NCBI GenBank assembly: GCA_016235595.1
Contig: JACRJX010000032.1
Location: 1 to 64,000 of the forward strand
From: Verrucomicrobiota bacterium
GTDB lineage: Bacteria > Verrucomicrobiota > Verrucomicrobiia > CAIQCK01
DNA: 64,000 bases
Reading direction: 5' to 3'
Each line of letters starts with the position of its first letter. The stretch's first letter is position 1. A program made the position numbers and the translations under genes. Shown one piece after another: positions 8,042 to 17,256 of the stretch. The notes under the pieces are model-generated. The model was not told the origin of the DNA. It saw nothing but the letters and a program-made list of their open reading frames with translations, and ran no database searches.

Positions 8042-9394
8042 ATGACTACGAAAACGCATTGGTTTATGTGGATCGCCGGACTGGCCGCGCTGCCGCTCTC
8101 GTGGCTGTGCGCCGGCGAACCGATCCTTATCCCGACGAAGATTGACGGGCCGAAGCATGACCCGGCCAATGACAGTTATTGGTTCGGTCCGTTCAGCGAG
8201 TGCTGCTCGGTGGCGGACTTCAACGGCGACGGCAAGCTGGACATCGCCGCGGGCCGCAACTGGTATGAAGCGCCCGACTGGAAGAAGCACATCGATTTCC
8301 GCGACGGCGCAGAGACCAACGGGCCGGAAACCGACGACAACAGCGAGTTCGCAATGGACGTGAACCGCGACGGGCGGCCGGACATTGTCAGTTCGGGTTG
8401 GATGCGGATGAAGGGCGCGTTCTGGTATGAGAATCCCGGTCAGCCCGGCGTGAAGTGGAAGGCGCATCGCATTCACTCCGCGAAAAACATGGAGGGCGTC
8501 ATCCACGGCGACATCGACGGCGACGGTGACGAGGATATCCTCTGCAACCATTGGGCGCCGGTGGAGGGACAGGGCTTGACGTGGCTGGAACACATCGACC
8601 GCGAGCCGTGGTTCGTCGAGCACGTCATCGGGACCGAGGGGGAGTATCACGGCAATGGCTTGGGTGACATCAACGGCGATGGCCGCGTGGATATCGTCAC
8701 GCCGACCGGCTGGTATGAAGCGCCGGCCGACCGCGCAAAAGGCCGGTGGATATTCCACGCCGACTACACGCTGCACCCGCTCGACAACCCGGAGTCCCGC
8801 ACTGCGGCGTCGCATCCGGTGCTGGTCTATGACTGCAACGGCGACGGCAAGAACGACATCATTGCCGGCATTTCGCACCACTACGGTCTGGCGTGGCTGG
8901 AGCAGGTTGTGGATGCATCCGGCAAACGCAGTTTCAAGCAACACTGGATCGAGAAGGACTTCGGCCAGTGCCACACGATGGCGATGGGAGACATCAACGG
9001 CGACGGCAAGCCGGAGTTCGTGACAGGCAAACGGCTCTTCGCGCATCATGGGCGGGACGTCAGCTGCTACGACCCTCTCTTCGGCTTCTGGTACGAGATA
9101 CAGCGCGGCGAGTTCACGCGGCACGTTCTCTACTACAACCACCTCCCGTGGTATCCCGGCGCGAAGAACATCAATCCGCCGCCCAACGGCGCCATCTCGA
9201 TGGGCATGAAAGTCCTCATCGTTGACATGGACAAGGACGGCCGCAACGACATTGTCGTGCCCGGCAAGTCCGGCCTTTACATCTTCTACAATGTCGCCAA
9301 TGCGCCCCAGCCCAAGCTCCCGATACGCCTGCCGTTGGAGGAGACATACAAGAGCTGGAAGCCATGGCGCGACAACCTGCCTGCAAAGAAATAA
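8042..9394 (+). CDS. Secreted FG-GAP/VCBS-repeat beta-propeller protein
   Basis: A 450-residue exported protein. Residues 1-~25 are a signal peptide (start at ATG 8042, 35 bp after the oxidoreductase). The rest is a chain of FG-GAP/VCBS repeats whose calcium loops are easy to see: ADFNGDGKLDIAAG, GDIDGDGDEDILC, GDINGDGRVDIVTP, YDCNGDGKNDIIAG, GDINGDGKPEFVTG and VDMDKDGRNDIVVP. Such proteins fold as calcium-stabilised propellers that bind ligands or partners rather than act as enzymes by themselves; a lyase function has been shown for some propellers, so catalysis is not excluded. Five bases separate it from the DUF1080 gene, so they form one operon. Confidence 0.88.
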   Translation: MTTKTHWFMWIAGLAALPLSWLCAGEPILIPTKIDGPKHDPANDSYWFGPFSECCSVADFNGDGKLDIAAGRNWYEAPDWKKHIDFRDGAETNGPETDDNSEFAMDVNRDGRPDIVSSGWMRMKGAFWYENPGQPGVKWKAHRIHSAKNMEGVIHGDIDGDGDEDILCNHWAPVEGQGLTWLEHIDREPWFVEHVIGTEGEYHGNGLGDINGDGRVDIVTPTGWYEAPADRAKGRWIFHADYTLHPLDNPESRTAASHPVLVYDCNGDGKNDIIAGISHHYGLAWLEQVVDASGKRSFKQHWIEKDFGQCHTMAMGDINGDGKPEFVTGKRLFAHHGRDVSCYDPLFGFWYEIQRGEFTRHVLYYNHLPWYPGAKNINPPPNGAISMGMKVLIVDMDKDGRNDIVVPGKSGLYIFYNVANAPQPKLPIRLPLEETYKSWKPWRDNLPAKK

Positions 9395-9399
9395 CAACC

Positions 9400-10089
9400 A
9401 TGAAACCAACCATCCATCGCATTCTCTACCCGACCATCCTTGCTTCCTTCATGATCGTATCGCTGGCCGCGGCAGCCGAGCCGGGCTTCGTCCCGCTCTT
9501 CGACGGCAAGGGACTCGACGCCTGGCAAATGGGGCCGGACAAGTCCTGGGCCGTCGAGGACGGTGTCATCACGCTCAAACATGCCGACTACGACGGCAAG
9601 GAACACAACAGCGACTACTTGTGGACCCGGGAACAATACGGAGACTTCATCCTGGAGCTGGAGTTCAAGATCCCGGAGAAGGCCAACAGTGGCGTGTTCC
9701 TGCGCACGACGGACCTGAAGAATCCCGTCTACACCGGCATCGAAGTGCAGATCACCAATTCCTACGGCAAGACCGACCTCTCTCGCGGCGGCACCGCCGG
9801 CGCTGTCTACGACTGCCAGGTGCCCTCCAAGAACGCGATCAAACCGCCCGGCGAGTGGAACCATTACCGAATCACGTGCAAAGGCAACAAGATCGCCGTC
9901 GTTCTCAATGGCGAGCATCTCGTGGACATGGACTTGAACCAGTGGACCGAGCCGAACAAGAACCCGGACGGCTCGAAGAACAAGTTCCCGAAAGCGCTCA
10001 AGGACTTCGCCCGCAAAGGACACATCGGCCTGCAAGACCACGGGCGGCAGGTGTGGTATCGCAACATCCAGGTCAAGAAGCTCGATTGA
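9400..10089 (+). CDS. Secreted DUF1080 protein (3-keto-disaccharide hydrolase-like)
   Basis: A 229-residue protein with a signal peptide (residues 1-~27) and one DUF1080 concanavalin-like domain: GFVPLFDGKGLDAWQM at the start, WAVEDGVITL, FILELEFKIPEKANSGVFLR in the core strand pair, and GHIGLQDHGRQVWYRNIQV near the end, all typical for the family. Characterised relatives cleave 3-keto-glycosides that are first produced by an oxidoreductase, often by elimination. The start is ATG 9400, five bases after the upstream stop. The operon pairing with a Tat-exported Gfo/Idh enzyme supports that chemistry here. Confidence 0.9.
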   Translation: MKPTIHRILYPTILASFMIVSLAAAAEPGFVPLFDGKGLDAWQMGPDKSWAVEDGVITLKHADYDGKEHNSDYLWTREQYGDFILELEFKIPEKANSGVFLRTTDLKNPVYTGIEVQITNSYGKTDLSRGGTAGAVYDCQVPSKNAIKPPGEWNHYRITCKGNKIAVVLNGEHLVDMDLNQWTEPNKNPDGSKNKFPKALKDFARKGHIGLQDHGRQVWYRNIQVKKLD

Positions 10090-10100
10090 GGCCATTCGTT

Positions 10101-11123
10101 ATGCAAACCAAGCAACCCTCCAACCTTCGCCGCGCCGTGTGGCTGTCGCTCCTGACCGTCGCCGCCGTCGCGACAACTCAAACCATGCAAGCCGCCAACT
10201 ACACCCTCGTGCCGGATGACTACGGCATGACGCTGAAATCACCCGAGGGCCGCGTCGTGTTCACCTACATGACGCGCAAGCCGGAGAAAACCAATCTGGC
10301 CGCCAACAGCACGTGCTGTTTCCATCCGCTCAACACGCCCTCCGGCGAACGGCTCACCGACCTCGCCCCGGGCGATCACCATCACCACCGTGGGGTGTTC
10401 CTCGCGTGGCATTCGATGGAGTTCCGCGAGAAGGCTGATTTCTCCAAGTTCGGGCCGTTGGGACCGACCCGCGGCTTCATGATCAACCGCGGCGATTTCT
10501 GGGGTTGGGGCCAGTTCGCGCCCACCACGGGTCGCATCATCACCAACCGATCCATCAAGCTCGCCAACGCCGAAGCGCGCCACGCAACGGTGGAAATTCG
10601 CAATGACTGGCAGATCGACGGCAAAACCATGATGGACGAACTGACGCTCGCCACGGTGCGCGAGCAGGGTGGCGTCTATGTGATGGACCTCGACTATCAG
10701 CTCACGCCGGTCTGCGATCTCGTGCTTGGCCACACGGCCTTCGGCGGCTTCTGCGTGCGCGCGCGCAACGACGGCGAGTCGTGGTATGCGGACCCGAAAG
10801 GCAAAATCAACCTGCCCGACCCGCACTACTCCGTGCCCGAACTGAACTGGCCGGCCAGCGAGTGGTCCGACTACACGATCAAGCTTACGAACGGCAAGAC
10901 CCTCGGCGTAACCGTGCTCGATCATCCGGCCAACCCGCCCGCGACCTGGCACAACCCGCGTTACGTCTGGATGGTCAACCCGTGCATCGTCGCCAAGAAA
11001 CCGGTGATGCTGAAAGCCCAGGCGCCGTTTCACCTGCGCTACCGCCTGATCGTCCACGACGGCCTGATGCCCGCCGACCTGGTCAAGGAACTGAACCGCG
11101 AGTGGCGAAAGGGAAAGAAGTGA
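10101..11123 (+). CDS. Secreted DUF6807 (PmoA-like) family protein
   Basis: A 340-residue protein with an N-terminal signal peptide (about residues 1-32) starting at ATG 10101, 11 bp after the DUF1080 gene. It carries the family hallmark GDHHHHRGVFLAWH at residues 91-104 and a C-terminal LRYRLIVHDG segment. The family is often named methane oxygenase PmoA in databases, but that name comes from a misleading domain label; members sit in sugar-degradation clusters of PVC bacteria and Bacteroidetes. The fold is expected to be a galactose-mutarotase-like sandwich. The histidine cluster could bind a metal. Biochemical function is unknown. Confidence 0.85.
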   Translation: MQTKQPSNLRRAVWLSLLTVAAVATTQTMQAANYTLVPDDYGMTLKSPEGRVVFTYMTRKPEKTNLAANSTCCFHPLNTPSGERLTDLAPGDHHHHRGVFLAWHSMEFREKADFSKFGPLGPTRGFMINRGDFWGWGQFAPTTGRIITNRSIKLANAEARHATVEIRNDWQIDGKTMMDELTLATVREQGGVYVMDLDYQLTPVCDLVLGHTAFGGFCVRARNDGESWYADPKGKINLPDPHYSVPELNWPASEWSDYTIKLTNGKTLGVTVLDHPANPPATWHNPRYVWMVNPCIVAKKPVMLKAQAPFHLRYRLIVHDGLMPADLVKELNREWRKGKK

Positions 11124-11153
11124 AACTGTTGCGGCTGTCAGCGCGAGGAAACG

Positions 11154-11170
11154 GCTGACGTATTGTCAGC
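11154..11170. repeat. Short inverted repeat in the gap before the flavoenzyme gene
   Basis: GCTGAC (11154-11159) and GTCAGC (11165-11170) form a 6-bp stem with a 5-base loop in the 104-bp gap between the DUF6807 gene and the flavoenzyme gene. There is no T-run, so it is not a classic terminator. It may be a processing hairpin or chance. Confidence 0.3.
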
Positions 11171-11227
11171 GGACGACGCTCCGCGTTCTCACGTCAGCGA
11201 GTGCGACCCACCCAAACAAGACCCGTC

Positions 11228-13339
11228 ATGAAAAATCAATCCTATCCCCATCTATTCGAGCCTCTTCCCATCGGCACGATGCTGTTGCCCAACCGCATTG
11301 CGATGGTGCCGACCGATATCAGTTCCGCCAACGCCGACGGCTCGGTGAACCAGCGGGTCATCACCTACCACGAGGAAATCGCCAAGGGCGGCTGCGGTTT
11401 CATCATCGTCGGCGCAACCACACCCGACAGGGCCACCGGCCGGCCCACCGTCACGTGCCTGGCAGCCGATGAAGACCCGTTGATCCCCGGTTTGGCGAAC
11501 CTCGCCGAGGCCATGCACCGCCACGGCGCGAAATGCGCCGTGCAACTCCAGCATCCGGGCCGACAGGCTGCCTGGCCGCGCAAGAACCTCATATCCGCCA
11601 GCGACAGCGTGGTGGACCTCCCCGGCTCGGCGGGTCATGAGGTCATCTATGCCGAGAATATCGCACAGGGCAAAGCCAGCCGCGCCATGACGCCGGAGGA
11701 GATTTACGCGCTGGCGGAGAAATTCGCCGAAGCGGCCTGGCGCGTCCAACAGGCCGGGTTCGATTCCGTGGAACTGCACGGCGCGCACGGCTATTTGATC
11801 GCGCAGTTCATGAGTCCCTACGTCAACAAACGCAACGACCGGTTCGGCGGCAGTTTCATCAACCGGATGCGGTTCGTGCTCGAGATCGTCAACCGCATCA
11901 AGCTCAAGTGCGGCAAGAACTTTCCCGTCGGCATCCGTTACTCCGGTGACGAATGGCTCGAAGGCGGGCGCACGCTCGATGAGAGCATCAAGATCGCGCA
12001 GTTGATGGAAGAGAGCGGGGTGGCCTACGTGGATATCAGCGCGGGCATCTTTGAAACCCCCGGCACAGTCATGGACCCGATGTATTACCCCGAGGGCTGG
12101 AACACCTACGCCGCCGCTGCCGTCAAGCAGCACGTGAAGATTCCCGTCATCACCAGCCACTCATTGCGCAACCCGGACTACTGCGAAAAGATTCTCGCCG
12201 AGGGCAAGACCGACCTCGTGGGATTCAGCCGCCAGTTGATCGCCGATCCGTATTGGGCCAACAAAGCAAAGGCCGGCCGCCCTGAAGAAATCCGGCGCTG
12301 TATCTCGTGCCTCGTCGGCTGCTGGCAGGAATCGCTGATGATCAAGCGTGACATGCGCTGCGCCATCAATCCCGCCGTCGGCGACGAACGCTTCATCCAC
12401 CTGCCTCCGGCCCGCCAGCCCGCGAAGGTCGCCATCATCGGCGGCGGCCCCGCCGGCATGGAAGCTTCCCGCATCGCCACCCTGCGTGGTCACAAGGCCA
12501 CGATCTTCGAGAAGACCGGCGAACTGGGCGGCGCGATATTGTGTTGCTGCACCGTGCCCGGCAAGACGAAGATGCGCTGGTATGCCGATTGGCTCCGCAG
12601 CCAGATCAAGAAACTCGGCGTCGAGGTTCAGTTCCGCACCGAGCCGGACGTCAAGCGGTTGAAGGACTTCGACGCGGTGCTGCTGGCCACCGGAAGCCGC
12701 GTCGTGCGGCCTGACGTTCCCGGCATCAACCTGCCGTTCGTCATCACCTTCGAGGACGTGCTGCGCTGCAAGAACAAGAAGTGCCAGCATTACCCCTCTG
12801 ACAAACTCCCGCCCGCCGAGTGCGGCGATACCGTCCTGATCTGGGGCGACCACTTCGGCGCGGCAGACGCCGCCGAGCGGCTCGGCCATGCAGGCAAGAA
12901 GGTTTACGTTGTCACGCCCCATCGCGACTTCGCCGAGTGGATGGAACCGTGCCATCGCGACGTGATGCTGAAACGGTTCAAAGGCGGCAACGGCGAGGGA
13001 CTCAAAGGCAAGACCTGCGCCCAACCCGTCACCATCGTCCGTCAATCCACCGTCACGGAAATCAAAAAGAGCGGCGAGGTGGTCCTCATGGACAGCGAGT
13101 TCCGCTGCTCCAGTCTCAAGGTGGACAGCGTTGTGTTGGCGCTCGTTGAAAAAGACTCCCGTCTCTACGACCCGCTGCTGTCTGCCGGTCTGAACGTCGC
13201 GAAGATCGGCGACGCCGTCCTCGTGCGCAACGTCCGCGGCGCTGTCACCGACGGCGCCAACGCCGCCCTCACGCTCGAAAAAGACTCCGTCCTCAACGCC
13301 AACAATGCCCTGATCGCCAACCTCCCAACAGAAGTATAG
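11228..13339 (+). CDS. FMN/4Fe-4S/FAD enoate reductase (2,4-dienoyl-CoA reductase-like, old yellow enzyme family)
   Basis: A 703-residue cytoplasmic-looking flavoenzyme without signal peptide. Residues ~5-345 are an old-yellow-enzyme TIM barrel with the HGAHGYLIAQFMSPYVNKR segment and NDRFGGS. Four cysteines, C358-x2-C361-x3-C365-x12-C378, bind the 4Fe-4S cluster. From ~residue 400 a Rossmann segment (VAIIGGGPAGMEASR) begins the FAD/NAD(P)H module. This layout is shared by 2,4-dienoyl-CoA reductase, trimethylamine dehydrogenase and enoate reductases, which move electrons from NAD(P)H to an unsaturated carbonyl or demethylate amines. I start at ATG 11228, closest to the barrel. It is the last gene of the GntR operon, which suggests a sugar-derived substrate. 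Confidence 0.92.
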   Translation: MKNQSYPHLFEPLPIGTMLLPNRIAMVPTDISSANADGSVNQRVITYHEEIAKGGCGFIIVGATTPDRATGRPTVTCLAADEDPLIPGLANLAEAMHRHGAKCAVQLQHPGRQAAWPRKNLISASDSVVDLPGSAGHEVIYAENIAQGKASRAMTPEEIYALAEKFAEAAWRVQQAGFDSVELHGAHGYLIAQFMSPYVNKRNDRFGGSFINRMRFVLEIVNRIKLKCGKNFPVGIRYSGDEWLEGGRTLDESIKIAQLMEESGVAYVDISAGIFETPGTVMDPMYYPEGWNTYAAAAVKQHVKIPVITSHSLRNPDYCEKILAEGKTDLVGFSRQLIADPYWANKAKAGRPEEIRRCISCLVGCWQESLMIKRDMRCAINPAVGDERFIHLPPARQPAKVAIIGGGPAGMEASRIATLRGHKATIFEKTGELGGAILCCCTVPGKTKMRWYADWLRSQIKKLGVEVQFRTEPDVKRLKDFDAVLLATGSRVVRPDVPGINLPFVITFEDVLRCKNKKCQHYPSDKLPPAECGDTVLIWGDHFGAADAAERLGHAGKKVYVVTPHRDFAEWMEPCHRDVMLKRFKGGNGEGLKGKTCAQPVTIVRQSTVTEIKKSGEVVLMDSEFRCSSLKVDSVVLALVEKDSRLYDPLLSAGLNVAKIGDAVLVRNVRGAVTDGANAALTLEKDSVLNANNALIANLPTEV

Positions 13340-13376
13340 AACGCGGCCGATGCGTTTGTTTTCAGCAATCCCGCAT

Positions 13377-14789
13377 CTACGGGCGGCGCGGCGGCAGGAC
13401 GGGCACATCCTTGTTCGTCTGGTCGTAAATGGCCTTCAGCCGCGCAACGATCTCCGGATGCTGGGCGGCCACGTCCTTTTGCTCGCCGGGGTCGGACTGG
13501 AGATCGAAGAGCATCATTGCTTTCGCCTTATCGCCGCTGCGCAGGCCGGGATAGTCGGAGGGCTGGTATTGTTCGTAAGGCGCGAGAATGGTCACGCCGT
13601 CCGGCCCGCGCGGGTCAATCCAACGTCCGTCGGGTCCGGGTTTCAGGCGCATGTCGCTGGGCGGAAACACGTGGAGCTTCCAGCGCGCGTCACGCACGGT
13701 CGCCAGGCGCGGGCCTTGATGGCCGAACACGGCTTCGTGCGGACTCTTCGCGTTCGAAGTCAGCAGCGGCATAATGTCTTTCCCGTCGAGCACGCGATCG
13801 GCCGGCGCGGCGATTTCGGCCGCGTTCAACACGGTCGCAAACACGTCCATCGTCACGGCCGGCTCGGCGCTGAGATGACCGGCGGGAATCTTGCCGGGCC
13901 AGCGCGCGATGAACGGCACACGGTAGCCTCCCTCGAAACTGGAGCCTTTCATGCCGCGCAAGCCTCCGCTGCTGCCGCCGAACCACGGGCCGTTGTCGCT
14001 CGTGAACACCACCAGCGTCCGCTCGTCGAGTTGCAGCTCGCGCAGCGCCGCCAGCACCCGGCCGACGCTGTCGTCGAGTTCCGCCAGCGCGTCACCGTAA
14101 AGGCCGCCGCCGGATTTCTTGTAGAATGCCTCCGAGGCCGCCAGCGGTTTGTGCGGCATGGCGTGGGCGAAGTAGAAGAAGAACGGTGCGCCGCGGTTCT
14201 TCTCAATGAACGCCAGCGCGCGCTCGGTGTAACGGCGCGTCAGCGTCGCCTGCACGAGCGGATACTCGACCACGCGCTCGCCATCGATCAGTTGGACCGG
14301 GCGCATGTCGTTGCTGTAGAGAATGCCAAGATAGTCGTCAAAGCCGCGGTTGACGGGAAAGAAGCCCGGCTTGTGGCCGAGGTGCCACTTGCCAACCATG
14401 CCGGTGGCGTAGCCGGCTTTTTTGAAAAGTTGCGGCAGCAGGATTTCCGTTTTCGGCAACGCAAGCGCGTCGGCCGCCGGGGTGGCGTCAGGCGTCGGAT
14501 TACTGGTCATGCCGCAACGGAACGGATAGCGGCCGGTGAGCAGCGACGCGCGCGACGGCGCGCAGAACGGCGCGGGCGTGTTGAACGACGTGAGACGCGC
14601 GCCCTCGGCGGCCATGCGGTCGAGATGCGGTGTCTTGAACTTCGGGTGGCCGTAACAACCGAGATCGCCGTAGCCGAGGTCGTCGGCGAGGATGACGATG
14701 ATGTTGGGTTTTGACGATGGGGCCGCGACAGCAAGCGCCGCGGCACACATGATGATTGCGAATGACACGAAGGATTTGAGCGTATTCAT
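13377..14789 (-). CDS. Secreted family S1 sulfatase
   Basis: A 470-residue sulfatase. Start at the ATG complementary to 14787-14789, giving a signal peptide through about residue 23. D36-D37 bind calcium, and C76-A-P-S-R80 followed by ASLLTGRYPFRCG is the formylglycine motif. GKWHLGHKPGF, AHAMPHKP and FTSDNGPWFGG complete the active-site set, all intact. The PFRCGM segment after the motif is common in arylsulfatase A-type members. It lies only eight bases after the LysE-type gene, so the two share a transcript. Its 3' end faces the converging flavoenzyme gene with just 37 bases between stops. Confidence 0.94.
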   Translation of the reverse strand: MNTLKSFVSFAIIMCAAALAVAAPSSKPNIIVILADDLGYGDLGCYGHPKFKTPHLDRMAAEGARLTSFNTPAPFCAPSRASLLTGRYPFRCGMTSNPTPDATPAADALALPKTEILLPQLFKKAGYATGMVGKWHLGHKPGFFPVNRGFDDYLGILYSNDMRPVQLIDGERVVEYPLVQATLTRRYTERALAFIEKNRGAPFFFYFAHAMPHKPLAASEAFYKKSGGGLYGDALAELDDSVGRVLAALRELQLDERTLVVFTSDNGPWFGGSSGGLRGMKGSSFEGGYRVPFIARWPGKIPAGHLSAEPAVTMDVFATVLNAAEIAAPADRVLDGKDIMPLLTSNAKSPHEAVFGHQGPRLATVRDARWKLHVFPPSDMRLKPGPDGRWIDPRGPDGVTILAPYEQYQPSDYPGLRSGDKAKAMMLFDLQSDPGEQKDVAAQHPEIVARLKAIYDQTNKDVPVLPPRRP

Positions 14790-14797
14790 GGTCCTGA

Positions 14798-15424
14798 TCA
14801 ACTGCCGCTGACGACACCGAGGTACTTTAACCCATCCCAGAAGAAAAACAGCGCGAACCCAACCAGCAACACGCCGAGTGCCTGCATGATGAGATGGTAA
14901 GCGCCGCCGGTCAGAAACGTCCGTGATCTTGCCGCGAGCACTGCCACCACGACCTTGCTCCCGACCAGTAGAGCGTAGAAGCAGACGAGAAACACCGCTG
15001 CCGCCAGCCAGCTTTCCGCCATCGTCTTGTTTAGCGTTGCCGCCCCGATGGTGAACCAGAACAGCCACGGGTTCGGGTTGAGGAGATTCGCGAAGACGCC
15101 TTTGCTCCACGAGCGCGGCTGGGCTTCTGGCGCATCTGCGTCCACGCGCACCGGCCGGAAGCTGTCCCAAGCCAGATGCAGCACGTATGCGCCGCCCGCG
15201 ATGGAAATAAACCCCAGCACCGGCCGGAGCGCTGACACGCGGGAGGCAAACAACATCGCGAGCAACACGATGGGAAGATCCGATCCCAGCGGCGCGATCG
15301 CAACCTTGCAACCCTCGCGCGCACCGTGCCGCAGTGTCTGGGTCAGCACGAGCGTCAGCAAGACGCCCGGCACCAGTCCGCAGGAAAGGCCGAGCAGGAT
15401 TCCCGATGCAAGTGCGGCGGTCAT
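14798..15424 (-). CDS. LysE/RhtB-family exporter
   Basis: A 208-residue integral membrane protein. I start at the ATG complementary to 15422-15424 (MTAALASGILLGLSCGLVPG), because further upstream the frame loses hydrophobic character. The G-x-x-x-G-L-x-P-G segment in helix 1, the NPWLFWFTIGA segment (NPKAxLFF equivalent) mid-protein and about six hydrophobic helices are typical of the LysE/RhtB superfamily, which exports amino acids or small metabolites from the cytoplasm. What it exports is not evident. It lies between sulfatase genes: 97 bp after one and eight bases before the next. The residue chemistry of a catabolic sulfatase cluster does not call for an amino acid exporter, so it may be a metabolite safety valve. 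Confidence 0.85.
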   Translation of the reverse strand: MTAALASGILLGLSCGLVPGVLLTLVLTQTLRHGAREGCKVAIAPLGSDLPIVLLAMLFASRVSALRPVLGFISIAGGAYVLHLAWDSFRPVRVDADAPEAQPRSWSKGVFANLLNPNPWLFWFTIGAATLNKTMAESWLAAAVFLVCFYALLVGSKVVVAVLAARSRTFLTGGAYHLIMQALGVLLVGFALFFFWDGLKYLGVVSGS

Positions 15425-15521
15425 GGTTCGGTTCGCACCGCGCCAAGCCCGCAGACCACGAAGTGCCTGCGGCCGGCACGAGGTGGAATCGGGTGACTGT
15501 TGCCGCCACGCGTCGCCTGCA

Positions 15522-17228
15522 TCACTTGTTCTTTCCGCCGGTGATGAACTCTTCACGGCTCAGGACGCCGTCCTTGTTCTTGTCGAAGAGGATGAACCGC
15601 TTCGGCGCTTCGTCGGGATCGGGCTGGCCGGTGAGGAATTCTTCGCGCGTGAGTTTGCCGTCGCCATCCTTGTCGCGCTTGTCGAACATCGCGCCGCGGT
15701 CCTGCTTCGGTTTCTTGGACGAGGGTTTTGCGTTCGTTTTCTTGCCGCTGCCAATCTGCGGCTTCGCTTCGGGCTGCTTGGCAAGAATGGCGCGGAGTTT
15801 CGCGACGATCTCCGGTTTGTCGGCGGCGAGGTTCTTCGTCTCGTCGGGATCGTCTTCGTAATCGTAAAGCTCCAGCACGGCCGTGTCGGCTGGCTCGCCG
15901 ATCTTCTTCCACTCGACCATCCGATAGCGCGCCGTGCGGACGGCACGGCCCATTCCCTGGCTGCGCGGGTAGACGTGGAGGACGGCTTCCTTGGTCGTGG
16001 CAGAGGGATTTTTCAGCGCAGAGGCAAAACTCGCGCCGTCGAGCCCCTGTGGCGCGGGCAGGCCGGCCAGTTCGCAGAGCGTCGGGTAGATGTCCACTGT
16101 CTCGGCCAGCGCACCCGTCTTCACGCCGGCTTTGCCGACACCGGGCGCGACAACAATGAGCGGGATGCGGGCGGCCTGTTCGTAGTTGGTATGCTTGCAC
16201 CACATGCCGTGGTCGCCGAGATGCCAGCCGTGGTCACCCCAGAGAACGATGATCGTGTTCTTCGCAAAACCGTTCCGGTCGAGCGCGTCCAGCACGCGGC
16301 CGAGTTGGGCGTCCATGTAGCTGGTGGCAGCATGGTAGCCGTGGATAAGCAGGCGGGTCTTCGCGTCATCAAGCGGGCCGACGGGCGGGATGTCGCTGTA
16401 TTGGCGCAGTTCGCCCCACGTTGTCGGCGCAAATTCCGGCGCGCCGATGGGTGGCACGCGCAGCTTCGGCAGCGGAAACGCCGCCCGGTCATAGAGATCC
16501 CAATATTTCTTTGGCGCGATGAACGGCAGGTGCGGCTTGAGGAAGCCGACCGCGATGAACCACGGCTCGCCGGGTTTGGCTTTTGCAGCATCAAGACGAA
16601 GGACCGCTTCATCGGCGATCATTCCGTCGCCGTAAGTGTTGTCGGGCACGTCGGCACATTCGGTGGTGGCGCCGCGCGGCAGTTTCGAGACGTCCACCTT
16701 CGCGTTGGCGAACCGCGCTTCCTCGCGGGTCATTTCCTTGGGACGGTTTTCCTTGAGCGCATAGCCGCCGCCCTGGCCGCTCTTCGGCTTCCAATGCTCG
16801 ACACTCCACGAGGCGGCATCCTCATGGTTGCCGTGGCCGACGTGAAAAATCTTTCCCATCGCCTCGGTGCGGTAGCCGTGCTTCTGGAAATACTGCGCCA
16901 GCGTCACCGCGTCGGGCGCGCTCTTGCGGAAATTGGTGGCGAGGTCGTAGATGCCGAGCGTCTGCGACCGCAGGCCGGTCATCAGCGCGTTGCGCGACGG
17001 CGAGCAGACGGCCTGGTTGCAGAACGCGCGTTCGAACAACACCCCTCGCGCCGCAAGCCGGTCCATGTTCGGCGACTTCACAATCGGCGTGCCGTAGCAG
17101 CCGAGCAGCGGCTTGAGGTCGTCCACGCAGATGAGCAGGACATTCGGATTTTGGATTGGTGCTTCAGCGGCTTGGAGCGCGGCCAGCGGAGTCAGCAGCG
17201 CGGCGAGGAAGATGAGAATATGTTTCAT
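15522..17228 (-). CDS. Secreted iduronate-2-sulfatase-like sulfatase with C-terminal EF-hand pair
   Basis: A 568-residue sulfatase with signal peptide (residues 1-~21). The NVLLICVDDLKPLLGCYG start (D36-D37), C75-S-P-S-R79-NALMTG and the WGDHGWHLGDHGMWCKHTN metal/substrate segment match the iduronate-2-sulfatase branch of S1, whose members remove 2-O-sulfate from uronic acids or other sugars. After a Lys/Pro-rich linker (~480-510) come two EF-hand loops, D519-KDGDGKLTREE and D549-KNKDGVLSREE, with full calcium ligands. The 28-bp gap to the upstream sulfatase indicates one operon. The EF-hand tail may anchor, stabilise or mediate calcium-dependent assembly; no data in the sequence decides this. 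Confidence 0.93.
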   Translation of the reverse strand: MKHILIFLAALLTPLAALQAAEAPIQNPNVLLICVDDLKPLLGCYGTPIVKSPNMDRLAARGVLFERAFCNQAVCSPSRNALMTGLRSQTLGIYDLATNFRKSAPDAVTLAQYFQKHGYRTEAMGKIFHVGHGNHEDAASWSVEHWKPKSGQGGGYALKENRPKEMTREEARFANAKVDVSKLPRGATTECADVPDNTYGDGMIADEAVLRLDAAKAKPGEPWFIAVGFLKPHLPFIAPKKYWDLYDRAAFPLPKLRVPPIGAPEFAPTTWGELRQYSDIPPVGPLDDAKTRLLIHGYHAATSYMDAQLGRVLDALDRNGFAKNTIIVLWGDHGWHLGDHGMWCKHTNYEQAARIPLIVVAPGVGKAGVKTGALAETVDIYPTLCELAGLPAPQGLDGASFASALKNPSATTKEAVLHVYPRSQGMGRAVRTARYRMVEWKKIGEPADTAVLELYDYEDDPDETKNLAADKPEIVAKLRAILAKQPEAKPQIGSGKKTNAKPSSKKPKQDRGAMFDKRDKDGDGKLTREEFLTGQPDPDEAPKRFILFDKNKDGVLSREEFITGGKNK

Positions 17229-17256
17229 AGACGCGGTCCTGATTCAATGACTGCCA

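Noticed and set aside
10101-11123. Reading the DUF6807 protein as a methane monooxygenase subunit because of the PmoA label
   Set aside because: It is a soluble secreted sandwich-type protein without the membrane helices of particulate methane monooxygenase; context is sugar degradation.
12161-13408. 415-codon minus-strand open frame opposite the flavoenzyme
   Set aside because: The flavoenzyme shows all cofactor motifs in frame; the reverse frame has only biased low-information sequence.
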